A stretch of 9,505 bases of DNA from Ruminococcaceae bacterium UBA1320 (GCA_002306975.1 DBTI01000211.1:457-9961), one strand, 5' to 3'. Numbered from the stretch's first letter, positions 1 through 5,991 are shown. The notes: generated by a model not told the origin, from the sequence alone. A program made the numbers and translations.

Positions 1-2
1 AA

Positions 3-251
3 TATAAAGACAGCGGCTATGAAGAACAGGAATACGAATCGCCTTATAAACAGTATAAGCAGCAGTATCCTGAATATCAGCAGAACCCAGGCTATTATCA
101 AGACAGCGGTTACAAATATCCGTGCCGCGAATGTCAGTTTTATTCTGGCTATCAACAGCAGCCGGAATTTTATAAAAAAGATTATTACGACTGCGATTGC
201 CCATGCAAACGACACATTCGATATCAACAGTATCCCGGATGGTATTATTAA
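3..251 (+). CDS. C-terminal part of a Tyr/Gln-rich, Cys-containing protein (5' end outside window)
   Basis: The frame is open from the left edge to TAA at 249-251 and gives 82 residues. Of these, 20 are Tyr and 13 are Gln, with few aliphatic residues. Five Cys sit in two places: a CxxC pair (PCREC, residues 40-44) and DCDCPC (residues 63-68). The tail ends in GWYY. DSGY occurs twice (residues 3-6 and 34-37), inside imperfect DNA repeats near 3-20 and 96-113, which points to a repeat-built tail. Such low-complexity tyrosine- and cysteine-rich tails occur in cross-linked surface or spore-coat proteins of Firmicutes; applying that role here is inference. The codon pattern is coherent and the composition strongly biased, so this is the coding frame rather than the +1 frame that is also open over 19-342. 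The N-terminal domain cannot be seen. Confidence 0.72.
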   Translation, partial: YKDSGYEEQEYESPYKQYKQQYPEYQQNPGYYQDSGYKYPCRECQFYSGYQQQPEFYKKDYYDCDCPCKRHIRYQQYPGWYY

Positions 252-375
252 CTGTTTTAAAATAAAACAGCAATTCCAATTAAGAGAGGGAGAGGATAAT
301 TTTTTTATTCCCGACTCCGTCGAAAATAAGAAAATTTATTGAGTTTCAATCTTAACTGGAATAGCTGTAAAGCAA

Positions 376-431
376 AAAATCTTCTCTGCAAGTGCGAATC
401 AAATTGATTCATAACCGGCAGGGAAGATTTT
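376..431 (-). terminator. Probable terminator of the transglutaminase-like gene
   Basis: Arms 376-389 and 418-431 are complementary over 14 positions, with a single G-U pair. A second small perfect hairpin (396-410, GAATCAA/TTGATTC) lies in the 28-base loop. Read on the minus strand, the stem ends in a run of six T, as expected of an intrinsic terminator for the gene that stops at 447. On the plus strand the T run is only four long, so termination of the left-hand gene is possible but weaker. The stem is AT-rich and the loop long. Confidence 0.5.
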
Positions 432-446
432 AATATATACCCGCGA

Positions 447-1049
447 TTATTCTGCAATTTCAGGCTTTTCATTTAAATAATCCGGAAGATTGTCATAAAC
501 ATCCTGTATGCATTTTGCGCTTTCCAGCATTATCATCGTGTCGTTATGAGGGGTTGCATAAATTCCGGGCCAGAAATACTCGTCATATTCCTGCCGATTT
601 GGAAACGCGAGTATGGGTTTATCAAGAGAAAACTGCGCGTTTATCCCTTGGGTGTTTCCACGGGCGTCCACCTTTATCCAATGATTATCCACATATACCG
701 CATTATAGCAATGCACGCAATACCCAAGAGATTTATCGTCAGCAAGCGTGATATGCTGAAAACAAACCCCGGTGGGGATACCCTGTGACCGTAAGAGAGC
801 AGCAAGCAGGTTTGCCTTGGCGTGACAAATACCGGTTTTGTTTTTAAGCACATCAGAAGCTTTTGCGGTGATGACTTCAGCGTTTATGTCAAAGGAATGG
901 GGAACTTCATCTCTTACAAACTCATAGGCGATCTCAGCTTTTTCAACATCCGTATTTATATGTAAAAAGAGCAGATTTGCCTTTTCCATTATTAACGGTG
1001 AAGAAAAATCTATATATTTATGTTCTTGTAAAAATGCCGTGAAATCCAT
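447..1049 (-). CDS. Transglutaminase-like (papain-fold) cysteine protease-type protein
   Basis: The 200-residue protein belongs to the transglutaminase-like superfamily (PF01841 type). The core motif GICHAKANLLAALLRSQGIP (residues 73-92) carries the nucleophile Cys75 on a helix followed by the usual small-residue helix. His113 sits in the segment VHCYNAVYVDNHWIKVDARG (residues 112-131), and Asp128 is the third member of the triad. Residues 31-60 match the helical lead-in that precedes the Cys loop in this fold. There is no signal peptide or membrane helix, so it is probably cytoplasmic. Bacterial members are mostly peptidases or amidases with unknown substrates, and none can be named here. 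AAGAGGT lies 8-9 bases before the ATG and fixes the start. It converges with the Tyr-rich gene and is divergent from the purine gene, so it is probably transcribed alone. Confidence 0.85.
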   Translation of the reverse strand: MDFTAFLQEHKYIDFSSPLIMEKANLLFLHINTDVEKAEIAYEFVRDEVPHSFDINAEVITAKASDVLKNKTGICHAKANLLAALLRSQGIPTGVCFQHITLADDKSLGYCVHCYNAVYVDNHWIKVDARGNTQGINAQFSLDKPILAFPNRQEYDEYFWPGIYATPHNDTMIMLESAKCIQDVYDNLPDYLNEKPEIAE

Positions 1050-1081
1050 ATCCTTTACCTCTTTTTAATAACTAGATAATA

Positions 1082-1098
1082 ATTCACGTACAGTGAAT
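1082..1098. promoter_or_regulatory. Operator-like dyad upstream of the transglutaminase-like gene
   Basis: ATTCAC and GTGAAT form perfect 6-bp arms around a 5-bp centre, about 33 bases upstream of the minus-strand ATG. The size and position suit a dimeric repressor site or the start of an untranslated leader. No convincing -35/-10 pair was found beside it on the minus strand, so the function is inference. Confidence 0.25.
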
Positions 1099-1239
1099 CA
1101 AGTCACCAAGCTTTTTGGACTTTTTATTACACATATTTATTTGCGATATCAAATAAATAATTAGCGTACAAAGTTTATCCTTATTATAATTAATTAAGTT
1201 ATAGAAGTAAATAAAACTGAAGGTTAAGTAGCGGCGGAT

Positions 1240-1260
1240 GAGTTGATCCGGATTCAGCTC
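1240..1260. promoter_or_regulatory. Imperfect dyad directly upstream of the purine gene promoter
   Basis: The segment from GAG (1240) to CTC (1260) is an imperfect palindrome: GAGTTGATCC against GAGCTGAATCC on the other strand, with one mismatch and one indel. It ends 4 bases before the -35 box at 1265, a place where activators or repressors often bind. No protein can be named. Confidence 0.22.
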
Positions 1261-1264
1261 TGCC

Positions 1265-1293
1265 TTGACAAAGATGCATTTTCGGTGTAATTT
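1265..1293 (+). promoter_or_regulatory. Sigma70-type promoter for the ZTP riboswitch and AICAR transformylase gene
   Basis: A perfect TTGACA (1265-1270) is followed, after 17 bases, by a weak -10 box TAATTT (1288-1293) preceded by TG-like bases. Transcription would start near 1300, just before the first riboswitch stem at 1307, which is where a leader should begin. The strong -35 and the fit to the riboswitch support it; the -10 is poor. Confidence 0.55.
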
Positions 1294-1302
1294 AATAATT
1301 AT

Positions 1303-1434
1303 AAGTCATATAACTGACGGATGTGGGGTACCACAAGGGAGTATGGCAAGTCAATCTATCGGCATTCAGCTAACGGTGACTGACTTCAGAAAAGGCCGAC
1401 CGTCTGGGCGAAAGTCCTGCGGATTGGCTTTTTT
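1303..1434 (+). promoter_or_regulatory. ZTP (pfl motif) riboswitch with built-in terminator
   Basis: The leader shows the parts of the ZTP/ZMP-sensing pfl motif in order. A short outer stem pairs CATAT (1307-1311) with GTATG (1341-1345). AACTGACGGA (1312-1321) and AAGGGAG (1335-1341) flank hairpin TGTGG-GGTA-CCACA (1322-1335). A linker helix pairs AAGTCA (1348-1353) with TGACTT (1381-1386). The 3' element CCGTCTGGGC (1400-1409) corresponds to the conserved CCGCCUGGGC. That element lies in the 5' half of a terminator, the usual arrangement: ligand binding holds it in a pseudoknot so the terminator cannot form and the gene is expressed. ZTP/ZMP build up when 10-formyl-THF is scarce. The downstream enzyme uses ZMP (AICAR) and 10-formyl-THF, which fits exactly. 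The identification rests on recalled consensus and context. Confidence 0.85.
1395..1434 (+). terminator. Riboswitch-controlled intrinsic terminator
   Basis: GCCGACCG (1395-1402) pairs with CGG(A)TTGGC (1420-1428), with one bulged A and one G-U pair. Inside, GGGC-GAAA-GTCC (1406-1417) forms a second small stem with a GNRA-type tetraloop. Six T (1429-1434) follow directly. It lies 27 bases before the start codon and overlaps the riboswitch 3' element. Confidence 0.82.
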
Positions 1435-1460
1435 ATTTTGCTATAAGGAGATTTTTTGTC

Positions 1461-2633
1461 ATGAATGAAATGCAACTCAAGTATGGATGCAACCCGAATC
1501 AGACACCTGCCAGAATACTTATGAAAAGCGGAGAATTGCCCATAGAGGTTCTGAACGGAAGACCCGGGTATATCAATTTGCTGGATGCCATGAATGGCTG
1601 GCAACTGGTAAAAGAGCTCAAAAAAGCAACAGGGTTGCCTGCCGCCGCCTCATTCAAGCATGTAAGCCCGGCCGGTGCGGCAGTCGGAACGCCAATTAGT
1701 GAAACGATTCAAAAAATCTGCTTTGTAGACGATTTGGAGTTGTCCTCACTGGCTTCGGCTTATGCAAGAGCCAGGGGCGCCGACAGAATGTCCTCCTATG
1801 GCGACTTTATCGCGTTGTCGGATATCTGCGACGTTCCCACGGCAAGGCTCATCGCAAGGGAAGTTTCGGACGGCGTCATCGCGCCCGGTTATGACGAACA
1901 GGCGCTTGCCATTCTGAAATCAAAGCGAAAAGGCAATTATACGATTATCAAGATAGATGAGACCTACCGGCCTGACCCGATTGAACAAAAGGATGTTTTC
2001 GGCGTCACATTCGAGCAGGGCAGAAACGAGGTTGAAATATCCGAAGCGCTTCTTCAAAACATCCCGACCCAAAATAAAAAAATTCCTCAAAATGCAAAAA
2101 ATGATCTGATAATTTCGTTGATCACCCTGAAATATACGCAGTCAAACTCTGTATGCTATGTAAAGGACGGTCAGGCGATTGGAATCGGGGCCGGACAGCA
2201 GTCAAGAGTCCATTGCACCCGCCTTGCCGGCGATAAAGCGGATAAATGGTATCTGCGCCAAAACCCCAAGGTTTTAAACCTACCGTTTAAAGATAGCATC
2301 CGCCGCCCGGACAGGGATAATGCGATTGACGTCTATCTTTCCGATGATTATGAGGATGTCCTCTCCGACGGTTGCTGGGAAGAAATATTCACAAAAAAGC
2401 CCGAACCGTTAACCAGGGAAGAAAGAAAGGAATGGATCAAAACGCTTAAAGGCGTGTCGGTGGGTTCCGATGCGTTTTTCCCGTTTGGCGATAACATTGA
2501 AAGGGCGCATCGAAGCGGCGCCGAATATATCGCTCAAACCGGTGGCTCCATTCGCGACGACAACATCATTGAAACCTGTGATAAGTATCATATTGCGATG
2601 GCCTTTACCGGTGTCAGGCTATTCCACCATTGA
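1461..2633 (+). CDS. purH: Stand-alone AICAR transformylase (phosphoribosylaminoimidazolecarboxamide formyltransferase)
   Basis: The 390-residue enzyme transfers the formyl group of 10-formyl-THF to AICAR (ZMP) to give FAICAR, the penultimate step of IMP synthesis. Family marks are SFKHVSPAGAAVG (residues 64-76) with the catalytic Lys66-His67 pair, the segment YTQSNSVCYVKDGQAIGIGAGQ (225-246), and near the C-terminus the motif from SDAFFPFGDNIERA (336-349) to GGSIRDD and FTGVRLFHH. Bifunctional PurH is about 510-530 residues with an N-terminal IMP cyclohydrolase domain. That domain is absent, so cyclisation must come from another gene. The protein starts cleanly at the transformylase fold, so this is a known single-domain form and not a truncation. 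AAGGAG ends 10 bases before the ATG; the next Met (codon 4) is too far away. Expression is controlled by the ZTP riboswitch just upstream. Confidence 0.93.
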   Translation: MNEMQLKYGCNPNQTPARILMKSGELPIEVLNGRPGYINLLDAMNGWQLVKELKKATGLPAAASFKHVSPAGAAVGTPISETIQKICFVDDLELSSLASAYARARGADRMSSYGDFIALSDICDVPTARLIAREVSDGVIAPGYDEQALAILKSKRKGNYTIIKIDETYRPDPIEQKDVFGVTFEQGRNEVEISEALLQNIPTQNKKIPQNAKNDLIISLITLKYTQSNSVCYVKDGQAIGIGAGQQSRVHCTRLAGDKADKWYLRQNPKVLNLPFKDSIRRPDRDNAIDVYLSDDYEDVLSDGCWEEIFTKKPEPLTREERKEWIKTLKGVSVGSDAFFPFGDNIERAHRSGAEYIAQTGGSIRDDNIIETCDKYHIAMAFTGVRLFHH

Positions 2634-2648
2634 TACTTATCCTCGATA

Positions 2649-2717
2649 GAGATAGTCAAAAAATTCAAACAAAAACTTTGATATATGATTTTGTGAAGAT
2701 TTTTTTGTCACTATCTC
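2649..2717. repeat. 69-bp inverted repeat just after the AICAR transformylase gene
   Basis: GAGATAGT (2649-2656) and ACTATCTC (2710-2717) are perfect 8-bp arms. Pairing continues inward through A/T runs with mismatches, and a further internal pair is ACAAAA (2669-2674) with TTTTGT (2689-2694). It begins 15 bases after the stop codon. No T run follows the outer stem, so it is a poor intrinsic terminator. It could be an mRNA-stabilising 3' hairpin or a tiny non-autonomous element. Confidence 0.4.
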
Positions 2718-2763
2718 AGAAGAAGATTAGTATAACGCACTGAAAAAACCGAATAAAGAATTA

Positions 2764-2799
2764 AAAGTGGCTTGATGAATTTTTTCATCAAGCCACTTT
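2764..2799. terminator. Perfect 16-bp hairpin, probable terminator
   Basis: Arms 2764-2779 and 2784-2799 are perfectly complementary over 16 bp around a TTTT loop. On the plus strand the right arm ends in three T and then GTACG. On the minus strand it ends in four T followed by AATTC. It is 130 bases downstream of the AICAR transformylase gene, which is the likely user, although the T tract is short on both strands. Confidence 0.5.
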
Positions 2800-2963
2800 G
2801 TACGTGTTGCATTAAACAATATAATCCTAGTTTAAGAATTGTATTTCTAATCACAAATTTTTGTCATTAGGAATATAGTCCTTAAATGAAAATGGCATAT
2901 TTACTGGTGTCATAGGCTGTTAAAATGTGGTTATAAGGAATAAAGTTTTAAATAATTTATAAA

Positions 2964-3016
2964 CGGTGTTTAAGTACCGCATCAATCAAACCTTGAAAGC
3001 TTAACACCACTTTCAA
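2964..3016. repeat. Overlapping inverted repeats upstream of the 3070 promoter
   Basis: Two hairpins share sequence here. GGTGTTTAAG (2964-2973) pairs with CTTAACACC (2999-3007), with one extra T. TTGAAAG (2993-2999) pairs perfectly with CTTTCAA (3010-3016). They could not both form fully, as in a switch, or they may be chance in AT-rich DNA. Confidence 0.25.
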
Positions 3017-3069
3017 ATTCAGTAGAGAATATTTGCGTAAATATATAAGAAATATTAGTCGAATATTGG

Positions 3070-3098
3070 TTGACTTTTGAATATATGCATTTTATACT
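3070..3098 (+). promoter_or_regulatory. Near-consensus rightward sigma70 promoter without an obvious gene
   Basis: TTGACT (3070-3075) and TATACT (3093-3098) are separated by exactly 17 bases; each box matches the consensus at 5 of 6 positions. Transcription would begin near 3105 and run through the folded region 3120-3333, then antisense into the transposase remnant. No reading frame with a ribosome binding site follows within 250 bases. Confidence 0.55.
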
Positions 3099-3104
3099 TA
3101 CAAT

Positions 3105-3340
3105 AGATTTCGGTATCTTATATTGCAAGGTGACAGCTTTGCTGTGCCAAAGTACGGTAAAGAGCGGTGCGGTAAATATGTTGCGGCAATATCAGGCCGA
3201 AACATATTTACCACACCGCTTCTGTTATGTGCATTACTTGCAATTATAGCAATAATCCTGCTAATAAAAGTCAAGTGGAAATATTGACTATAGCAACCAT
3301 TTATCCATAGTAAAAATAAGTACAGCAAAGCTGACCAGCG
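3105..3340 (+). ncRNA. Candidate structured RNA or IS110-type end structure (strand uncertain)
   Basis: Nested inverted repeats fill this segment. ATTGCAAG (3122-3129) pairs with CTTGCAAT (3237-3244). Inside it is a 20-bp stem, 3163-3182 with 3201-3220, with one C/A mismatch, capped by CGGC/GCCG (3184-3187, 3196-3199). A 12-bp near-palindrome, CAGCTTTGCTGT (3134-3145), recurs inverted at 3322-3333. AGTCAA/TTGACT (3269-3274, 3284-3289) and the direct repeat TATAGCAA (3245-3252, 3289-3296) complete it. No protein is encoded. The segment lies 3' of the IS110-type transposase; elements of the IS1111 group are known to carry a guide (bridge) RNA in that non-coding end. A rightward transcript from 3070 would be antisense to the transposase, which does not fit a bridge RNA, so two readings remain open. 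Confidence 0.35.
3163..3220. repeat. 20-bp hairpin with capped loop
   Basis: Left arm 3163-3182 and right arm 3201-3220 match at 19 of 20 positions; 3170/3213 is a C/A mismatch. The 18-base loop contains CGGC (3184-3187) and GCCG (3196-3199), which extend the helix after one G/A mismatch. There is no T run on either side, so simple termination does not explain it. Confidence 0.7.
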
Positions 3341-3375
3341 GCTATTCAGCTTCTGGCCGTTGCAGCAACTTATTC

Positions 3376-4323
3376 TTAGCAGTAGAGCTCTTTCACTCTG
3401 GCATAGTAGATTCTCAGGAATTTGTTGAGAGCAGCGATTTTGGCTACACGCGAAGGTTTCCCTTCGGACTCTTTTTTTAGCAAAAAGTCATATACAGCGG
3501 TATCTGTTGTTGGCTTGGCCTGCTTTACAAAACGGATTATCTCATAGCCAGTTTTACGCAGAGAGGATGATCCTCGCTTAGAAATGTGCCTGTTAGTTCC
3601 GGTGAAGGTACCAGATTGGTAGGGCGGAGCATCTAAGCCAGCGTAAGCAACCAATGCACTACCGCTATGAAAACGTTGAATATCCCCTACCTCTGCAATA
3701 ATCCGTGGGCCAAGAATGCTGCCTACTCCTGGCATTGCCATAACAACTTCGTATTCTTTTAATCCGATTACAAGGTTACGCATCTGTGCTAAAATAGACG
3801 CAAGAGTCTTGTCGATCATCTGCAAGACCCTAACAGATTCCAAAACGAGCATTTTGGTCGATGACGTTTTGGATGACATTGTTGGGATACCGTCTAAAGC
3901 TAAAGCATAGATTGTCTTTGCCTTTTCTGTGCTGGCGCGGTATCCCTTCTCTTTTGCCCATGAGTTGTACCGCACAATGAAATCACCCTCCGACAAACAG
4001 GTAATATTGTCGTAATGCCAGTATTCGCGTATAAAGTCGCAAAGTTTATCTCTGTCAGGAACATCTGAACGATTCCATAAAACAGTTTTAATTCCAGGCA
4101 TCGTCCGATCGGTAAGATTAGTCATTGAGACCTTTGCTTTTATACGCATGGATAGATAGCTCAGATACTGCCGATTAAGATTCTTTAGTTCTTGGTATAC
4201 ATCTGATGTCGGCTCAAATTCTACCAGCTTGTACCAATAGTCTATTCCATAGCTTGCAATTTTTATTGAGTCAAGTGGGTCTGTCTTTCCTTTGCGAATT
4301 GCAATCATAGCGTATTTTTTCAT
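3376..4323 (-). pseudogene. IS110-family transposase, N-terminally truncated
   Basis: The 315 residues match the IS110 transposase from the end of its RuvC-like DEDD domain onward. RKGKTDPLD (residues 10-18) is the KTDxxD motif with the last two acidic residues (Asp15, Asp18). A long helical middle follows. The C-terminal Tnp20 domain has MPGVGSILGPRIIAEVGD (197-214) and AYAGLDAPPYQSG (227-239) with the catalytic-type Ser237. By comparison with family members of about 400 residues, some 85-90 N-terminal residues are missing, including the first Asp (GIDV motif) and the Glu of DEDD. The frame upstream is closed by TAA at 4357-4359, and no other frame there resembles the missing part. The ATG has no ribosome binding site and falls inside the expected protein sequence. 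It is very probably inactive; the rest is undamaged, so the loss is fairly recent. Confidence 0.85.
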
Positions 4324-4704
4324 GAGGTAATGATAATAAAATACATATGGAATTACTTAAGAATAGCGATTTGCTGTCTGTTGATAACTATATTGATTAT
4401 CTTTTCGGTCCGGACACGCATTTAATAAACTATGCTTTTGAATAATGATTGAAGCCATATAAATTATTTTTCTTTGTTATTCTCATTATGTTTAAAATTC
4501 CCACTGATTACATATTGTGAATGACACGCCTTATACACTGTGTGAAGAAATAAGGATTATTTATTATAAGGTTAATTAATTATCATGGACAGAGGATTCG
4601 AATTGACTGCTGTCTGTAACTGGTCGTCATCAACTCCTATGTAAATATCGGTCGTAGCTATACTTTCATATTGTAGAAGCTACCGCAAAGGAGGTTTACG
4701 TAAT
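4324..4704. other. AT-rich gap between the IS110 remnant and the membrane protein gene
   Basis: There is no reading frame of note, no missing transposase end and no strong promoter. Near the right end CGG..GTAGCT (from 4649; 4654-4659) pairs with AGCTACCG (4678-4685), with a two-base bulge, around an 18-base loop. This hairpin sits 2 bases before the AAAGGAGG site and might affect translation of the next gene. Confidence 0.4.
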
Positions 4705-5244
4705 ATGTCAACAACTTCACTTTATGTTGAATTGGTTGTAATCGGAGTGCAGACAACAATGTGGTGGGCTTTGCTATTAGATTGTGTTGAGCATGGTATA
4801 ATAAAAACACTTCTAAATTTGACGAATAGCGCTTTACTTATAGTTCTTTTTTTAGGAATGGCCTATGTCATAGGAATGATTTTTGATAGATTGGCTAATG
4901 CTGTCTTCCAGAGAAAAGAGAATGATGTTAGAAAAGCATCTGGACTACAAGCTAAAAGTAGTTTACTTGTTACTGAAACTGACAAAATGAAGGATCATCA
5001 GAGCTACACGAGAAGCAAATATCGAATATTAAGGTCTACTACAATTAATATACCACTTATATCTATTTGCGCAGTGGTCAATATTTTAATTAATCATACT
5101 AATAAAATTCAACTTGTAATTGCTATCCTTATAATTGGTGTTGTTTTTACTGTTGTTTCATATTGGGGGACCTTATGCACCATTAAGGATTTTTACGATA
5201 AAGCAAGAGTTATTGAGTTATATGGCAACAAAAATACGAATTAG
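4705..5244 (+). CDS. Unrecognised four-helix membrane protein
   Basis: The 179-residue protein has four likely membrane helices, at about 7-26, 42-61, 112-130 and 136-158. The first two are followed by a charged cytoplasmic-type loop (62-110) that begins with DRLANAVF and ends with SKYRILRSTTINIP; these two stretches look like the family signature. The N-terminal helix carries the polar and aromatic residues ELVVIGVQTTMWW. There is no signal peptide, enzyme motif or known domain that I can name. AAAGGAGG (4687-4694) lies 10 bases before the ATG and makes the start secure. Its AT-rich codons differ from the purine genes and from the GH31 remnant, which suggests it was acquired. The following small membrane peptide gene may belong to the same accessory unit, but they are 337 bases apart and co-transcription is unproven. 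Confidence 0.75.
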   Translation: MSTTSLYVELVVIGVQTTMWWALLLDCVEHGIIKTLLNLTNSALLIVLFLGMAYVIGMIFDRLANAVFQRKENDVRKASGLQAKSSLLVTETDKMKDHQSYTRSKYRILRSTTINIPLISICAVVNILINHTNKIQLVIAILIIGVVFTVVSYWGTLCTIKDFYDKARVIELYGNKNTN

Positions 5245-5581
5245 CATTAGAAAGCAAAAAAATATTGATATAATTGATAATGAAACCTAATGAGAATAGC
5301 AGACTTTTGATATTTTATTAAACTGCCCATTATGTTTATTTGGAGCCAAGCCCAGGGGAGTCTCCCTGATCTTGATCAAGACGCATATTAGCATTAGGAA
5401 GTTCGCAGATATTAGTAAATCGCAAGTAAGCATGGATTGTGATAGTAAGTTTAGGCTTGCAGAGCAAGGGAAGCAGAGCATTGTACCAATCATAGTTTTA
5501 GGTCTCATAGTCTATATCCTGATAGGTTTACTTCATGACTGTTATGAAAAGAATGGTTTGGGAAACAAGGAGGGATTGCTT
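5245..5581 (+). other. Gap with a possible eroded membrane-protein frame
   Basis: A frame is open from about 5300 into the next gene (same frame as 5582). It encodes one clear hydrophobic helix, SIVPIIVLGLIVYILIGLL, just before the small gene. The only starts are a TTG at 5372 and internal ATGs, none with a good ribosome binding site. It could be a longer version of the small protein or a decayed gene. Small palindromes lie at 5355-5366 (GGGAG/CTCCC) and 5371-5380 (CTTGATCAAG). Nothing else was seen. Confidence 0.3.
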
Positions 5582-5704
5582 ATGAAAACTAAGGTAAAAA
5601 CATATTTTTCAATTTGCTCGAAATTCATACTATTGTCAGTGTGGACTATGGGCACTAATCTCATGGCCAGTGCTCTGCTGGCCTATGCCTACTATCAAGA
5701 CTAA
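5582..5704 (+). CDS. Small hydrophobic protein, 40 residues
   Basis: The ATG at 5582 has an excellent AAGGAGG site (5567-5573) at ideal spacing, so this start is preferred over the upstream TTG at 5372, which would give 110 residues. The product has a basic N-terminus (MKTKVKTYF) and one membrane helix from about residue 14 to 36, ending in AYAYYQD. A single Cys (residue 12) lies before the helix; the cyclic-lactone pattern of AgrD-type peptides, with Cys near the C-terminus, is absent. The size and shape would also fit a type I toxin or a small regulatory membrane peptide, but no family is recognised. Confidence 0.5.
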   Translation: MKTKVKTYFSICSKFILLSVWTMGTNLMASALLAYAYYQD

Positions 5705-5775
5705 AGTAATTTCTTGTTGTAAAAAATTTAGAAAAGGCATGGCAAATAAGGAGAAGCTTAAAAGGGGATATAATT

Positions 5776-5991
5776 TTGTCTGAGAGTCCGATTGCACATG
5801 ACAATCATTACGTTCCGCAATTTTACCTCAAAAACTGGAGCTTGGATGGTAAACATCTATATGTTTACAGCTTATTGGTTCCTGATGCCCGAGTAATGTT
5901 CACAGACAGTCGGGGCACCTCAGAAAAATCCCGGCGAAAGCGGCATAAGCCGACGACAGGAGAAAGACGTCAAAATGAAAACTGTTCTTGA
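5776..5991 (+). pseudogene. N-terminal fragment of a DUF4238-family protein
   Basis: The TTG start at 5776 is supported by AAAGGGG (5761-5767) 8 bases upstream. Residues 1-40 read like the start of DUF4238 proteins: PIAHDNHYVPQFYLKNWSLD, then GKHLYVYSLLVPDARV. After codon 40 (about 5895) the similarity stops and the frame runs on for 31 charged, non-hydrophobic residues (SEKSRRKRHKPTTGERR) to TGA at 5989. Family members are typically around 250-400 residues, so most of the gene is gone. DUF4238 has no assigned biochemical role that I can state. The break coincides with the start of unrelated sequence leading into the GH31 remnant, so the tail is out-of-family junction sequence. Confidence 0.6.

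Larger units (their letters stand above)
2634..3069. other. AT-rich intergenic stretch with hairpins, no gene seen
   Basis: No frame in this stretch has a convincing start, ribosome binding site or recognisable protein. It holds three separate inverted-repeat structures, listed below, and then runs into a promoter at 3070. It may be the downstream region of the purine gene plus debris of the neighbouring mobile element. Confidence 0.5.
3120..4323 (-). mobile_element. Remnant of an IS110-family insertion sequence
   Basis: The transposase gene identifies the family. The 3' non-coding end with its repeats appears to be kept on the left, while the 5' end (right side) is missing: DNA beyond 4323 shows neither the transposase N-terminus nor an IS-like end. 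IS110 elements usually lack clear terminal inverted repeats, so neither boundary can be fixed; 3120 is only where the structured region begins. No target duplication was found or expected. Confidence 0.5.

Noticed and set aside
19..342. Open frame of 107 residues on the plus strand
   Set aside because: It overlaps the strongly biased Tyr/Gln-rich frame (3-251) in another frame, has no ribosome binding site and reads as low-complexity Asn/Ile sequence.
1050..1200. Minus-strand promoter for the transglutaminase-like gene
   Set aside because: Several TTG and TA-rich pairs exist, for example TTGATA-17-TAATAA, but none is clearly better than chance in this AT-rich DNA.
3098..3328. 76-residue frame on the minus strand over the structured region
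   Set aside because: It has no ribosome binding site, and its sequence follows from the inverted repeats; it resembles no known protein.
4588..4614. TTCGAAT motif inside a GACAG/CTGTC repeat, resembling a tRNA T-loop or attachment site
   Set aside because: No acceptor, anticodon or D arms are present around it, and no second copy was seen to act as an att partner.
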